64,000 bases of DNA from Rugosimonospora africana (GTDB lineage: Bacteria > Actinomycetota > Actinomycetes > Mycobacteriales > Micromonosporaceae), in contig NZ_BONZ01000039.1 in assembly GCF_016862975.1 (NCBI RefSeq), positions 1 to 64,000 of the forward strand. The letters are read 5' to 3'. Positions 26,518 to 34,445 of this stretch are shown one piece after another. The position numbers and the translations under genes were made by a program. Under the pieces are notes generated by a model. The model searched no databases. It was not told the DNA's origin and worked only from the letters and a program-made list of their open reading frames with translations. Positions within the stretch are counted from its first letter, which is position 1, and each line of letters starts with the position of its first letter.

Positions 26518-26824
26518 GGCAGCGGACGCCGCGGCCGGAATGACAATCGAAACACAGAGCGGCGCCCCCTCACCGTCCCAGCCACGCAACTACACCACCG
26601 GGTCGGTATCCTCCTCGCTCCTCGTCGGGGCGGCACTCGGTACCGGTGTCGCGTACCTGGCCACTGTCGCCTACTTCCGCAGCCAACTCAGCGAACGCAT
26701 GAGCGACGCACCGGTCCTCGACCTCGTACTCATCGTCGCCGGACTGCCTGTCGCCGCCACCGCCGGAAGCTGGCTGCTCGCCGGACGTGAACCACACCGG
26801 ATGGCCCGTCGACCCATCGGATGA
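26518..26824 (+). pseudogene. Relic of the FtsX permease C-terminus
   Basis: The frame beginning MTIETQSGAPSPSQPRNYTTG matches residues near 690 onward of the permease at 11405-13882. It jumps over about 50 residues (the helix after YATGVGILL) and resumes with L-V-G-A-A-L-G-T-G-V-A-Y-L-A-T-V-A-Y-F to the same C-terminus (R-R-P-I-G). The bases after the stop (TGACCG-GGGTGG) also match. It is a duplicated, internally deleted fragment with no start region. Confidence 0.8.
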
Positions 26825-26836
26825 CCGGGGGTGGCT

Positions 26837-27118
26837 CCGGATAAGTTCTTATTGCCGCCGCCATCGCCAGCGTCGAGGCACGAGAGGCCAACCGGCGCCC
26901 GCCTACACACCGAACTCGCCGACCGGAAGGTCAACCAAGTCAACACCCGGCGCGAATTCTTCTACGCCACCCCAGCCGAAGTCCGTGACATCCTCCAACG
27001 CATCGCCGGCCAGCACCTACTTGAGTACCGCGAAACCCCCGAGGCTGTGGGGTGGCGCGCGAGCCGACGCACGGAGATCCCGCGCGCAAACAACCTCGAG
27101 CCCGATGCGCAGAGATGA
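26837..27118 (+). pseudogene. Probable relic of a GIY-YIG (T5orf172-type) nuclease C-terminus
   Basis: The peptide LADRKVNQVNTRREFFYATP followed by EVRDILQRIAGQHLLEYRETPEA resembles the C-terminal end of actinobacterial GIY-YIG/T5orf172 proteins. There, a R-R-E-F-F-Y-A-T-P-x-E-V motif precedes the end of the chain. The catalytic domain is absent and no ribosome site is visible, so this is a leftover of a longer gene. The family call is by memory of the motif and is moderate at best. Confidence 0.45.
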
Positions 27119-27385
27119 TGCGATGACAGGACTCAATCCAGGAGCGCGGTCGGCCAAATAGAGCGATGTCGCTGTCATCTTGAGGCAGAGCCGGAGGCTG
27201 CGATGACGCGGGCTTCGGCGCAAACGGCGCCCGGCGCACTCCCATGCCAGAAGAAACCGCACGGTCAACCTCCGGGCCCGGGGTCTGGGCGGTCTGAACG
27301 GGCGCCAGCTGCATGGCGACCAGCGCGAGGCAGGGAGCCCGCCACTATCGGAGATCCTTGGACTGCAGGCGCGCGGCAGACAACG

Positions 27386-27408
27386 GCCCCGGTGAGGTCC
27401 ACCGGGGC
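27386..27408. terminator. Hairpin downstream of the secreted hydrolase
   Basis: GCCCCGGTG (27386-27394), loop AGGTC, CACCGGGGC (27400-27408): a perfect 9-bp GC stem about 107 bp beyond the stop of the leftward hydrolase. Stretch 27119-27514 holds nothing else I can name. Confidence 0.5.
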
Positions 27409-27514
27409 TGATGTCTAGACGTTTCCTGGCGTGAATATCAGGCGGGGATGGTTGTCAGGGCAGGTTCATCATCGCCGGCATGGCGGAGCTCGAGGACCCG
27501 TGAGGTCAGAACTG

Positions 27515-29410
27515 TCAGAAGCGCCGCCTGTCCCCGGGTCGGCTGAAGGCAGAGGGACTGTAGTACCGCGTGACGGTGCCATTCGGAGCGACCTCCCAGC
27601 TGTAGTGCTTCAGGAAGTCCCACAGCAGGGGCGGCTCCTCGCACGTCGTGTTGTGCGATCGGTAGGCATTTTTCGTCACCTTGAATATCGGGACGTGGCT
27701 GCCCGGGTCGTACCACGTCCAGGTCTGGAAGCGGTCGTGGAAGCCACTGCGCAGTCCGGCGGCTGTGTCTACATCGGACAAGGCTAGTCCGTCCACGCCA
27801 AGGTGGTACTGCGCCCAGCCGTCCGTAGCGTTTTGCGTGTCGTCCCAGAGCGTGCCCACGAACTGCTGGATGTCGCCGTAGCCGTAGATCATGTAGTTGG
27901 GAATCTTTTGCCCGCTTGCCGGGTACGCGACGCTGTCGATGCTGATGGTCCCCGCAGGGTTCGGGGCCACGGGGAAGGACGTGGTCGCGACTGCGGCGAA
28001 GTACTCGGGGAAGGCAATCGCGAGGTTCTGCGTGACCTGGCTGCCGGCGGAGTGCCCGGTGGAGTAGAAGCGGGTAGGGTCGACATCGTACTGGGCGGTG
28101 ATCGTGTCGCGCAGCTGTCGGAACAAGACCAGCGAGTCGTGATGGCTGACCACCACCGAAGTCCTGCTGTATTGCTCGCAGATGACGACGAGGATGAACC
28201 CCTCGCGCTCAGCGAGCTTCCACCACTGAGTTGCGTCCACGAACACCTTGTCGGTCTGGCTGTCGCCGGGCCAGACGAACACGACGGGTGCCTTGCGCCG
28301 GGCGGATCGGGGTACGTACACGAGGTATTCCCGAACGAAGCCGGCGACCTGCATGGTGTGGACCTCGATGCCGAGACTCTTGTAGTCGGCACGCTCGTAG
28401 AGTGAGTTGCTGTACGCGAAGAAGTTCTCGTACCGGGTGTAGGCGGTGAGGAACTCGACGATCTGGCGGGTGACCACACTGCTGCGTCGGTTGACCGGAT
28501 GGGTCTGGACCGCGACCTTCGAGATCGGTCCGGCGTGCGATGTCATCCACCGGTCCGAGCCGGGGCGCTGGTGGTAGCCAGTGCCGAGGAATCCCTCACT
28601 GATCCCCGTGGCGAGCGTGTCGTTCGCGTGCTTCCAGTACGCAATGCTGGCCGCGGCCGAGGTCGCATCGGGATGGATGTACCAGGTCGGGACCACCACC
28701 TCGTCGTAGCGGATGAGACGGAAGTCGGGCGGGAAGGTCACCGGCGAATATTGGGTGTGGCCGTCGAACTCGCGCGACGCGTACGTGTCGAGGTACGCCG
28801 CGCTGAGGCCGGCGGAGTCGACGTATGCCTGAGCGATGACGAGCAGCGGGTTCGCGACGGCCCATGCCTCCACTGCCGGACCGCCACCGCCGTACCCGAC
28901 GAGATAATGCTCGCCGAAGATGGAGAAGTAGTTGTTGCTCTGGAAGAAGGTCAGCGCCGCCTGGACGTAGGCACCCTCGGCCACGGCGTCGCCCCAGCCG
29001 TCGAGCCCTGGCTCGAGGACGAACAGGCCTTCGTCCCGCTGGTCGGCCACGTCCCGCCACCCCGACGTCTGCAGGAACTCGGCGGTGTCGGCACCGTCCG
29101 GCACAGCGATCACCGTGTAGTAGGACCGGATCGGTGTCTCAGCCGCGATGTACACCTTCGCGGTCCGGGTCGTACCGGCGACGTCGAAGGATTTAGTCCA
29201 GTACCCGGTCATCTCCCTCGGCAGCTTGTTGGCGCGGGTGTAGTCGTACGCGGGGAAGGGGCGGCCGTCGAGGGGCTGAGCTTGCCCGAGGTCGCCGGGC
29301 CGGTGGCCGGCCGCGTAGGCCGGAGTCGTAAAGGCTCCGGTCGTGATCGCGGCGGTCATCGCTACCGCGGCGGTGCCTTTAAGAAGCTGGCGCCGGTCAA
29401 TGTTGGTCAT
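27515..29410 (-). CDS. Tat-exported esterase/PHB-depolymerase-like alpha/beta hydrolase
   Basis: A 631-residue preprotein from ATG 29410 with a twin-arginine signal (NIDRRQLLKGTAAVAMTAA). The N-terminal half (about 45-300) contains a G-Y-G-G-G-G-P segment and may be a degenerate hydrolase or an accessory domain. The C-terminal half (about 330-600) is a LpqC/PHB-depolymerase-like fold with nucleophile elbow YSTGHSAGSQ, Asp in the DTAAG/WTWYDPGSH region and a likely catalytic His in that GSH. It is transcribed leftward like the PQQ dehydrogenase, which lies just upstream. Several GGTCCGC dyads precede it. Its job may be to hydrolyse an ester or polymer whose alcohol groups the PQQ enzyme then oxidises; this is inferred. 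Confidence 0.75.
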   Translation of the reverse strand: MTNIDRRQLLKGTAAVAMTAAITTGAFTTPAYAAGHRPGDLGQAQPLDGRPFPAYDYTRANKLPREMTGYWTKSFDVAGTTRTAKVYIAAETPIRSYYTVIAVPDGADTAEFLQTSGWRDVADQRDEGLFVLEPGLDGWGDAVAEGAYVQAALTFFQSNNYFSIFGEHYLVGYGGGGPAVEAWAVANPLLVIAQAYVDSAGLSAAYLDTYASREFDGHTQYSPVTFPPDFRLIRYDEVVVPTWYIHPDATSAAASIAYWKHANDTLATGISEGFLGTGYHQRPGSDRWMTSHAGPISKVAVQTHPVNRRSSVVTRQIVEFLTAYTRYENFFAYSNSLYERADYKSLGIEVHTMQVAGFVREYLVYVPRSARRKAPVVFVWPGDSQTDKVFVDATQWWKLAEREGFILVVICEQYSRTSVVVSHHDSLVLFRQLRDTITAQYDVDPTRFYSTGHSAGSQVTQNLAIAFPEYFAAVATTSFPVAPNPAGTISIDSVAYPASGQKIPNYMIYGYGDIQQFVGTLWDDTQNATDGWAQYHLGVDGLALSDVDTAAGLRSGFHDRFQTWTWYDPGSHVPIFKVTKNAYRSHNTTCEEPPLLWDFLKHYSWEVAPNGTVTRYYSPSAFSRPGDRRRF

Positions 29411-29427
29411 AGCCGCGAACGTAACAG

Positions 29428-29560
29428 GGTCCGCTTCGCGGTTCATAAAGTCCGCTAGATAGTACGCGATGCAGAGAAACCGGTGCTTGCACGTGGAAAG
29501 TCCTGCTCTCTATATTGATGCTGGATCCGAAGTCGGTACGACAGGTCCGCCTGATGGATC
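29428..29560. promoter_or_regulatory. GGTCCGC-type dyads upstream of the secreted hydrolase
   Basis: GGTCCGC-TTC-GCGGTTC (29428-29444) is 18 bp before the start codon. AGTCCGC-TAG-ATAGTAC (29449-29465) is a weak neighbour, and GGTCCGC-CTG-ATGGATC (29544-29560) lies further up. They follow the pattern of the perfect site in front of pqqA (32147-32163). The 29447-29690 interval has no gene. Confidence 0.5.
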
Positions 29561-29611
29561 GCCATGAACGCGCGCGAGTCGTGCCGTCCCATCCGAGATG
29601 CCTACGCGCGC

Positions 29612-29640
29612 GGCCGAGGGTGGGCTTCCCACCCCCGGCC
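29612..29640. terminator. Hairpin terminator of the PQQ dehydrogenase gene
   Basis: GGCCGAGGGTGGG (29612-29624), loop CTT, CCCACCCCCGGCC (29628-29640): twelve of thirteen pairs match. It is placed 50 bp after the stop of the leftward dehydrogenase and before the hydrolase promoter, so the two genes probably have separate transcripts. Confidence 0.6.
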
Positions 29641-29690
29641 GTCACAGGACCTCATCGACCTAGGTATCGGTCGGCGTTTGTCGGGCTTGC

Positions 29691-31805
29691 TCAGTAGACC
29701 TCGACCTTGCCCGTGGGGCGCGGGCTGTAGCAGTCGTTGAAGAAGTACTCGCCGCGCTTGCGGAAGGTGTACCGGAACGACTCGCCGGGCTTGAGCTTGA
29801 CGTCGAAAAGCCCCTCGAAGAACTGGGTGGCACCGTGGACGTTCACGTTGTCCGCCGGGTTGACGAACGTGACCGTGGTGCCGACCGGTACCCGCAGCCA
29901 GGTCGGGGCCATCCCGTTGACCGCCGTTGACTCCGTGGTGCCGACCTGACCCGTGGTGGCGTTGTAGGTACGGGCCAGTACCACGGTGTTGTTGACCGTG
30001 CTGCCCTCCACCGCCGTACCGGAGACCGGACGGCGGACCACCGGCGGTGCCGGTGTCGGGGCCGGGCGGACGTTCCCGCCAATCTTGAACGCCCACAGGA
30101 AGTCGCCGCGCGGCGCTGAGCTGCCGTACGGGATGTCGGTGCCGCCGGCATACACGGCGAGGTACTGCTCGCCGTCGACCTCGTACATGAGGGGGCTGCT
30201 GCTGATCGCCGCGCCGGTCTGCCACTGCCACAGGCTCTTGCCGCTGTGCGCGTCCAGGGCCAGTAGGTTGCCGTCGGGCTGGCCGATGAAGAGGATATCG
30301 CTCGCAGTACTCAGGACGCCGTTGCCGTGGGCCAGCGAGTACGGCATCCGCTTCTTCCACCGCACCAGATTCGTGCTGGGGTCGACGGCGACGATGCCGC
30401 CGGTCTGGTACTCCCCCGGCGGGCGCAGGCCGTTGCTCGACTCGGTGAGCGAGTGCGCCGCGGCGACGTACCCGAAGCCGGTGTAGACCAGCCCGGTGCT
30501 GTGGCTGTAGGAGTGGTGGTTCCAGCAGGCGCCGCCGCCGTGCCCGGGCGTGGACAGCACCGGCACGTCCCAGTGCGGCGTGTAGAGGGACGCCTGGATG
30601 TAGTTGGGCACGGCTCGGTTCGGGTCGCCCGGCACCTCGGTACCCAGCGGCTGGTTCACCACCCGGTTTTCCGTCCACCCGCCCTGGCGCGGGAACGGCT
30701 GCGTGGGCCAGGTCTTCTGCCGCGCGTCCTGCGGTACCGGGACCTCGTCGATACCCAGCGGCGCGGAGCCGTCGGTGCGATCGAGGATGAAGTACATGCC
30801 GGACTTGCTACCGTAGACGAGTATCTTGCGCACCCGGCCGTGAATCTTCACGTCCGCGAGCACCGGGGGCATGACGTTGTCCATGTCCCAGATGTTGTGG
30901 TGCACCGACTGGAAGTGCCACCGGTACTCGCCGGTCTTGAGGTCCATAGCCACGATCGAGCTGGAGAACAGGTTCTCGCCGGCCCGGCCGGAGCCGTCCT
31001 GCGAGGAGTTGTTACCGCGGGCGTTGCCGAAGGTCCAGTAGACGAGACCGAGTTCGGGGTCGATGGCCGGGTGCTGCCACGGCGTCGCACCACCGGTCTG
31101 CCAGGAGTCGCCCTCCCACGTGTCGTTGCCGAGCTCGCCTTGGCCGGCGGCGCCCCAGAAGTGCCACACGAGGTCACCGTTGCTCGCGTCGAGGGCGAGT
31201 GCGGCGGCGCGGTCGCTGTCGTGGGTTCCAACGTAGAGCATGCCGTCGTGGTATGTGACGGCGACCTTCTCCATGGTGCCGTAGCCGAGGATCTGCCGCT
31301 CCCACACCACGGCACCGGTCTCCTGGTCCAACGCGATGATCCAGTTGCCCTTGCCGTGGGTGAAGACCATGCCCTGACCGACGCCCACACCCCGCCGGGT
31401 GACGGTGCCCCGGGTCTGCGTGTACTGCCACTTGGTAACGCCGGTCCTGCCGTCGACGGCGAACACGTTGCCCAGCGCGGACTCGATGTACAGCACGCCA
31501 TCGACGGCCACCGCCGTGCTCTGGTTGGTACCGGTGGTGATGCCGCCCTCGATCCGGTTGACCCAGGCGCCACCGAGCCGGCGGACGTTGGCACGGTCGA
31601 TGCCGGACAGCGCGGTGTAGTTCTGGTTACCGAGGTTTCCCCCCACCTTGGGGAAGTCCTTGCCGCCGGGCGTGGAGAAGGTCAGCGGGGGCCGCGCCGG
31701 TTGACCGGGATGCGCGCTGGCCGCGGTCGACTCCGTCTCGACCAGGGCGGTACCGACCGCTGCGACGGCCGCGCCCTTCAACAGCTCTCTTCGTTGGATC
31801 GGCAT
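29691..31805 (-). CDS. Tat-exported PQQ-dependent beta-propeller dehydrogenase with C-terminal cupredoxin-like domain
   Basis: A 704-residue preprotein with a twin-arginine signal (QRRELLKGAAVAAVG). Residues about 40-590 form a quinoprotein beta-propeller with W-motif repeats (ALDQETGAVVWERQ, AMDLKTGEYRWHFQ, ALDAHSGKSLWQWQ). The metal/catalytic segment is HHNIWDMD at about 302-309, which looks most like membrane glucose/quinate dehydrogenases; a YWTFGNARGNN segment precedes it. After a Pro-rich linker (about 580-600) the last 75 residues look like a cupredoxin, with His near 657 and Cys near 692. The usual second His and Met are not there (C-Y-S-P-R-P-T-G). It stands divergent from pqqA, which makes its cofactor. 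Substrate unknown; electrons may leave through the tail domain or another carrier. Confidence 0.85.
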   Translation of the reverse strand: MPIQRRELLKGAAVAAVGTALVETESTAASAHPGQPARPPLTFSTPGGKDFPKVGGNLGNQNYTALSGIDRANVRRLGGAWVNRIEGGITTGTNQSTAVAVDGVLYIESALGNVFAVDGRTGVTKWQYTQTRGTVTRRGVGVGQGMVFTHGKGNWIIALDQETGAVVWERQILGYGTMEKVAVTYHDGMLYVGTHDSDRAAALALDASNGDLVWHFWGAAGQGELGNDTWEGDSWQTGGATPWQHPAIDPELGLVYWTFGNARGNNSSQDGSGRAGENLFSSSIVAMDLKTGEYRWHFQSVHHNIWDMDNVMPPVLADVKIHGRVRKILVYGSKSGMYFILDRTDGSAPLGIDEVPVPQDARQKTWPTQPFPRQGGWTENRVVNQPLGTEVPGDPNRAVPNYIQASLYTPHWDVPVLSTPGHGGGACWNHHSYSHSTGLVYTGFGYVAAAHSLTESSNGLRPPGEYQTGGIVAVDPSTNLVRWKKRMPYSLAHGNGVLSTASDILFIGQPDGNLLALDAHSGKSLWQWQTGAAISSSPLMYEVDGEQYLAVYAGGTDIPYGSSAPRGDFLWAFKIGGNVRPAPTPAPPVVRRPVSGTAVEGSTVNNTVVLARTYNATTGQVGTTESTAVNGMAPTWLRVPVGTTVTFVNPADNVNVHGATQFFEGLFDVKLKPGESFRYTFRKRGEYFFNDCYSPRPTGKVEVY

Positions 31806-31965
31806 GCTGTCCTCTCTCCGCTGAGCCTCGGGGTGTGAGCCTTCCGGTCATGTCAGGGGCGAGAGCGGGACTCCGGTGAAGTGTCCGTCCACAGTGTCCT
31901 CATCTCGCTGCGGGCGGTGTGCTCGCGCACCGCTGGGTGAACCGGCATCGGCGATAGGTGAGTGT

Positions 31966-31982
31966 GGTCCGCTAGGCGGATC
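31966..31982. promoter_or_regulatory. GGTCCGC-TAG-GCGGATC operator-like site
   Basis: A 7-bp inverted repeat with one mismatch and a 3-base spacer, in the 395-bp divergent region between the PQQ dehydrogenase (-) and pqqA (+). It is 160 bp upstream of the dehydrogenase start. The same pattern occurs at 32147-32163. Confidence 0.6.
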
Positions 31983-32146
31983 CATCGATCCGCAAGATGG
32001 ACGAAACATAATCCGCGGCCGGCCTCCCCACAACCCCCGGACGGGAATCCACATACGACCCGGCCCCATGGGTGTTGTGCGCGTGACACCCTTGTCCGCC
32101 CGAGGGGCCGAGCGTATGTTGAGTCAGACCTCTAGATGGATCGACC

Positions 32147-32163
32147 GGTCCGCATAGCGGACC
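32147..32163. promoter_or_regulatory. Perfect GGTCCGC-ATA-GCGGACC operator
   Basis: Exact 7-bp inverted repeat (8 bp if the flanking C and G are counted) 37 bp before the pqqA start codon. The sequence just before it, AGATGGATCGA plus two bases plus GGTCCGCA (32134-32154), recurs at 52222-52242 with 19 of 21 bases identical. Short pseudopalindromes of this TCCGC-N3-GCGGA form are typical of IclR-family sites; assigning it to the IclR protein at 46735 is inference. Confidence 0.7.
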
Positions 32164-32200
32164 GCATCCACTAGCCGTCCACGATGGAGGGACACCGCCC

Positions 32201-32347
32201 ATGACACGCACCGAGACATCGCCACCGCCAAGCGCACCGGCCGGCTCGACCCGGCGCAGCTGGACCCGACCACAGGTGCGCGGCTTCGAGACCCGTCCCG
32301 AGGTCACCGCGTACGCCGGAGCCGACGGGCCGTGGAACAACCGCTGA
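32201..32347 (+). CDS. pqqA: PQQ precursor peptide PqqA
   Basis: A 48-residue peptide encoded directly before pqqC, with GGAGGG nine bases upstream of ATG 32201. Its C-terminal part contains the hallmark Glu-x3-Tyr (RPEVTAYAG, Glu34 and Tyr38). Those are the two residues that PqqE joins by a carbon-carbon bond and that become the PQQ skeleton. The N-terminal 25 residues (Thr, Ser, Pro rich) are longer than in typical 23-30 residue PqqA peptides. The stop lies 16 bp inside pqqC, so the two are translationally coupled. Confidence 0.9.
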   Translation: MTRTETSPPPSAPAGSTRRSWTRPQVRGFETRPEVTAYAGADGPWNNR

Positions 32348-33021
32348 CCCCGGCGGAGTTCACCGCCGCGCTGCGCGGGCTCCGCCACCGGTACTGGGAC
32401 CGCCACCCGTTCCACGTGCGGGTGCATGCCGGTGAGGCCTCACCGGAGGACATCCGCAGGTGGGTGGCCAACCGCTGGTACTACCAGCGGTGCCTGGCGC
32501 AGAAGAACGCGGCGATCATCGCCAACTGCCCCGATCCGGAGATACGGCGCCGGTGGCTGGAGCGGATCAGCTTCCATGACGGGCACAGCGGCGGGGAGGG
32601 CGGGCTGGGAGACTGGCTCGCCCTCGGCGCCGCGGTCGGACTCGACGAGACGGAGCTGCTCGACGAGCGGCACGTGCTGCGCGGTACCCGCTTCGCGGTC
32701 GACGGCTACCTCACGTTCTGCCGCACCCGCCCGTGGTGGGAGTCGGCGGCTGCCGCGCTGACCGAACTGTTCTCCCCGGAGCACATGAGCGACCGTATCC
32801 ATGCCTGGCGCGAGCACTACGACTGGATCAAGCCGGACGGCATGGCGTACTTCGAAAAGCGCATCCCGCAGGTGCGCGAGGACGCGTCCTACACGCTGGG
32901 CCTGGTGGTGCGGCACTGCGTCACCCGCGAACAGCAGGAGACCGCGATCGCGGCGCTCGCGTTCAAGTGCGACGTGCTCGGCGCGATGTTGGACGCGATC
33001 GACTACGCGGGGCAGCGATGA
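32332..33021 (+). CDS. pqqC: Pyrroloquinoline-quinone synthase PqqC
   Basis: The 229-residue enzyme starts with GTG 32332. It catalyses the final oxygen-dependent ring closure and eight-electron oxidation of AHQQ to PQQ in the cytoplasm. The all-helical fold is evident, with conserved segments RHRYWDRHPFH, N-R-W-Y-Y-Q, the FHDGHSGGEGG active-site region, H-Y-D-W-I near residue 160, DGMAYFEKR and F-K-C-D-V-L (Lys) near the end. These match the His, Tyr, Arg and Lys residues known for Klebsiella PqqC. It overlaps pqqA and pqqDE, so all four pqq genes form a tight operon. Confidence 0.95.
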   Translation: MEQPLTPAEFTAALRGLRHRYWDRHPFHVRVHAGEASPEDIRRWVANRWYYQRCLAQKNAAIIANCPDPEIRRRWLERISFHDGHSGGEGGLGDWLALGAAVGLDETELLDERHVLRGTRFAVDGYLTFCRTRPWWESAAAALTELFSPEHMSDRIHAWREHYDWIKPDGMAYFEKRIPQVREDASYTLGLVVRHCVTREQQETAIAALAFKCDVLGAMLDAIDYAGQR

Positions 33022-34445
33022 GCACGCCGACCGCAGCGGTCGAGGCTGATACGGCTGGGACCGGCGGTGTGCCCGGTCTGCGCCGCCGCGTTCGGCTGGT
33101 ACACGATCCGGTGCGCGGAGCGCCGGCTCTGCTGTACCCGGAAGGCGTGCTGCTGCTCAACGAGACAGCGGCCGCCGTACTCGGCGAGTGCGACGGGGTA
33201 CGGGGCACCGACGCCATCGCCGCCCATCTGGCCGAGCGGTACGACGGCGTGTCCCGTGAGGACGTCGCCGATCTGCTGGCCGATCTGCACCGGCGGCGCC
33301 TGATCGGGTGGGGCACCGACGGGCACTCGGTGGTCGCGCCGGTCGTCCCCGAACTGCCGCCAGCCGCGGCGCCGCGCGCACCGACGCCGCTCGGACTGCT
33401 CGCCGAGCTCACCTACCGCTGCCCGCTGCACTGCACGTACTGCGCCAACCCGATCAATCTGGCCGGGTACCGCGACGAGCTGGACACGCGGGCGTGGTAC
33501 CGGGTGCTCGACGAGGCGCGGGCTCTCGGCGTCCTGCAGGTGCACTTCTCCGGCGGAGAGCCGCTGCTGCGCCGGGACCTGATCGACCTGGTCCGGCACG
33601 CGCACCGCCTCGGCATGTACGTCAACCTGGTGACCAGCGGCATCCCGCTGGCGGCGGGAGCCCTCGCGGGCCTGGCGGCCGCCGGACTCGACCACCTTCA
33701 GCTGTCCATTCAGGACGCCCGGCCGACCGAGGCGGACGCGGTCGCCGGTATCCCGGCGGCGCATGCGCGAAAACTGGCGGTGGCCGAACAGGCGCGCCTG
33801 CTCGGCCTGGCACTGACCGCCAATGCCGTGCTGCATCGGGGGAACGTCGGCCGGCTGGTGGACATCGCCGCGCTGGCCGCGGCCATGGGCGCCGACCGGG
33901 TGGAGCTGGCCCACACCCAGTACTACGGCTGGGCGCTGCGCAACCGGGCCGCACTCATGCCCACCGCCGAGCAGGTGGCGACCGCCCGGAGCGATGCGGC
34001 GCTGGCCCGGCAGCGCTACGGCGACCAGCTGGAGATCGTGCACGTACTGGCCGACTACCACACCGGCACCGCGAAGCCGTGCATGGACGGCTGGGGTACC
34101 CGGCAGCTGGTCGTCGCGCCGACCGGCGACGTGCTGCCCTGCCTGGCCGCCGCGCAGCTGCCCGGCCTGGTCCCCGTCAGCGTGAGGGACCAACCGCTGC
34201 ACGACATCTGGTACGACTCGCCGGCGTTCAACCGGTTCCGCGGCACCGACTGGCTGCCGGAGCCCTGCCAGAGCTGTGCCCTGCGCGAAGTCGACTTCGG
34301 CGGATGCCGCTGCCAGGCCTACCAGCTCACCGGCGACCCGGGCGCCACCGACCCGGCCTGTCACCTGTCCCCGCACCACGACCGGCTGGTGGCACTGTCC
34401 ACCGCCGATCCGGCTGCTGTCGCGGTACCCCGGCGGATGCGGTGA
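33018..34445 (+). CDS. pqqDE: PqqD-PqqE fusion: peptide chaperone plus radical SAM enzyme
   Basis: The 475-residue protein joins both parts. Residues about 18-100 are PqqD, a winged-helix-like RiPP recognition element that binds PqqA (VRGAPALLYPEGVLLLNETAAAVL...DLHRRRLIG). After a Pro/Ala linker, residues about 125-460 are PqqE. The radical SAM cluster is CPLHCTYC (CxxxCxxC), followed by the FSGGEPLLRRDL SAM-binding motif. The SPASM/auxiliary cluster cysteines are in the C-terminal third (KPCMDGWG, LPCLAA, EPCQSCALREVDFGGCRCQA, DPAC). PqqE links Glu and Tyr of PqqA. The start ATG overlaps the pqqC stop, and the pqqB start overlaps its end. Such fusions are known elsewhere. Confidence 0.95.
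   Translation: MSTPTAAVEADTAGTGGVPGLRRRVRLVHDPVRGAPALLYPEGVLLLNETAAAVLGECDGVRGTDAIAAHLAERYDGVSREDVADLLADLHRRRLIGWGTDGHSVVAPVVPELPPAAAPRAPTPLGLLAELTYRCPLHCTYCANPINLAGYRDELDTRAWYRVLDEARALGVLQVHFSGGEPLLRRDLIDLVRHAHRLGMYVNLVTSGIPLAAGALAGLAAAGLDHLQLSIQDARPTEADAVAGIPAAHARKLAVAEQARLLGLALTANAVLHRGNVGRLVDIAALAAAMGADRVELAHTQYYGWALRNRAALMPTAEQVATARSDAALARQRYGDQLEIVHVLADYHTGTAKPCMDGWGTRQLVVAPTGDVLPCLAAAQLPGLVPVSVRDQPLHDIWYDSPAFNRFRGTDWLPEPCQSCALREVDFGGCRCQAYQLTGDPGATDPACHLSPHHDRLVALSTADPAAVAVPRRMR

Noticed and set aside
30880-30890. Lanthanide dependence of the PQQ dehydrogenase, suggested by Asp two residues after the catalytic Asp (W-D-M-D)
   Set aside because: The same W-D-M-D pattern is present in calcium/magnesium-dependent membrane glucose dehydrogenases, which this protein resembles, so the residue is not diagnostic here.
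30327-31838. A 503-codon plus-strand open frame opposite the PQQ dehydrogenase
   Set aside because: The minus-strand frame has quinoprotein motifs and a Tat signal. The plus-strand product is a low-complexity shadow.
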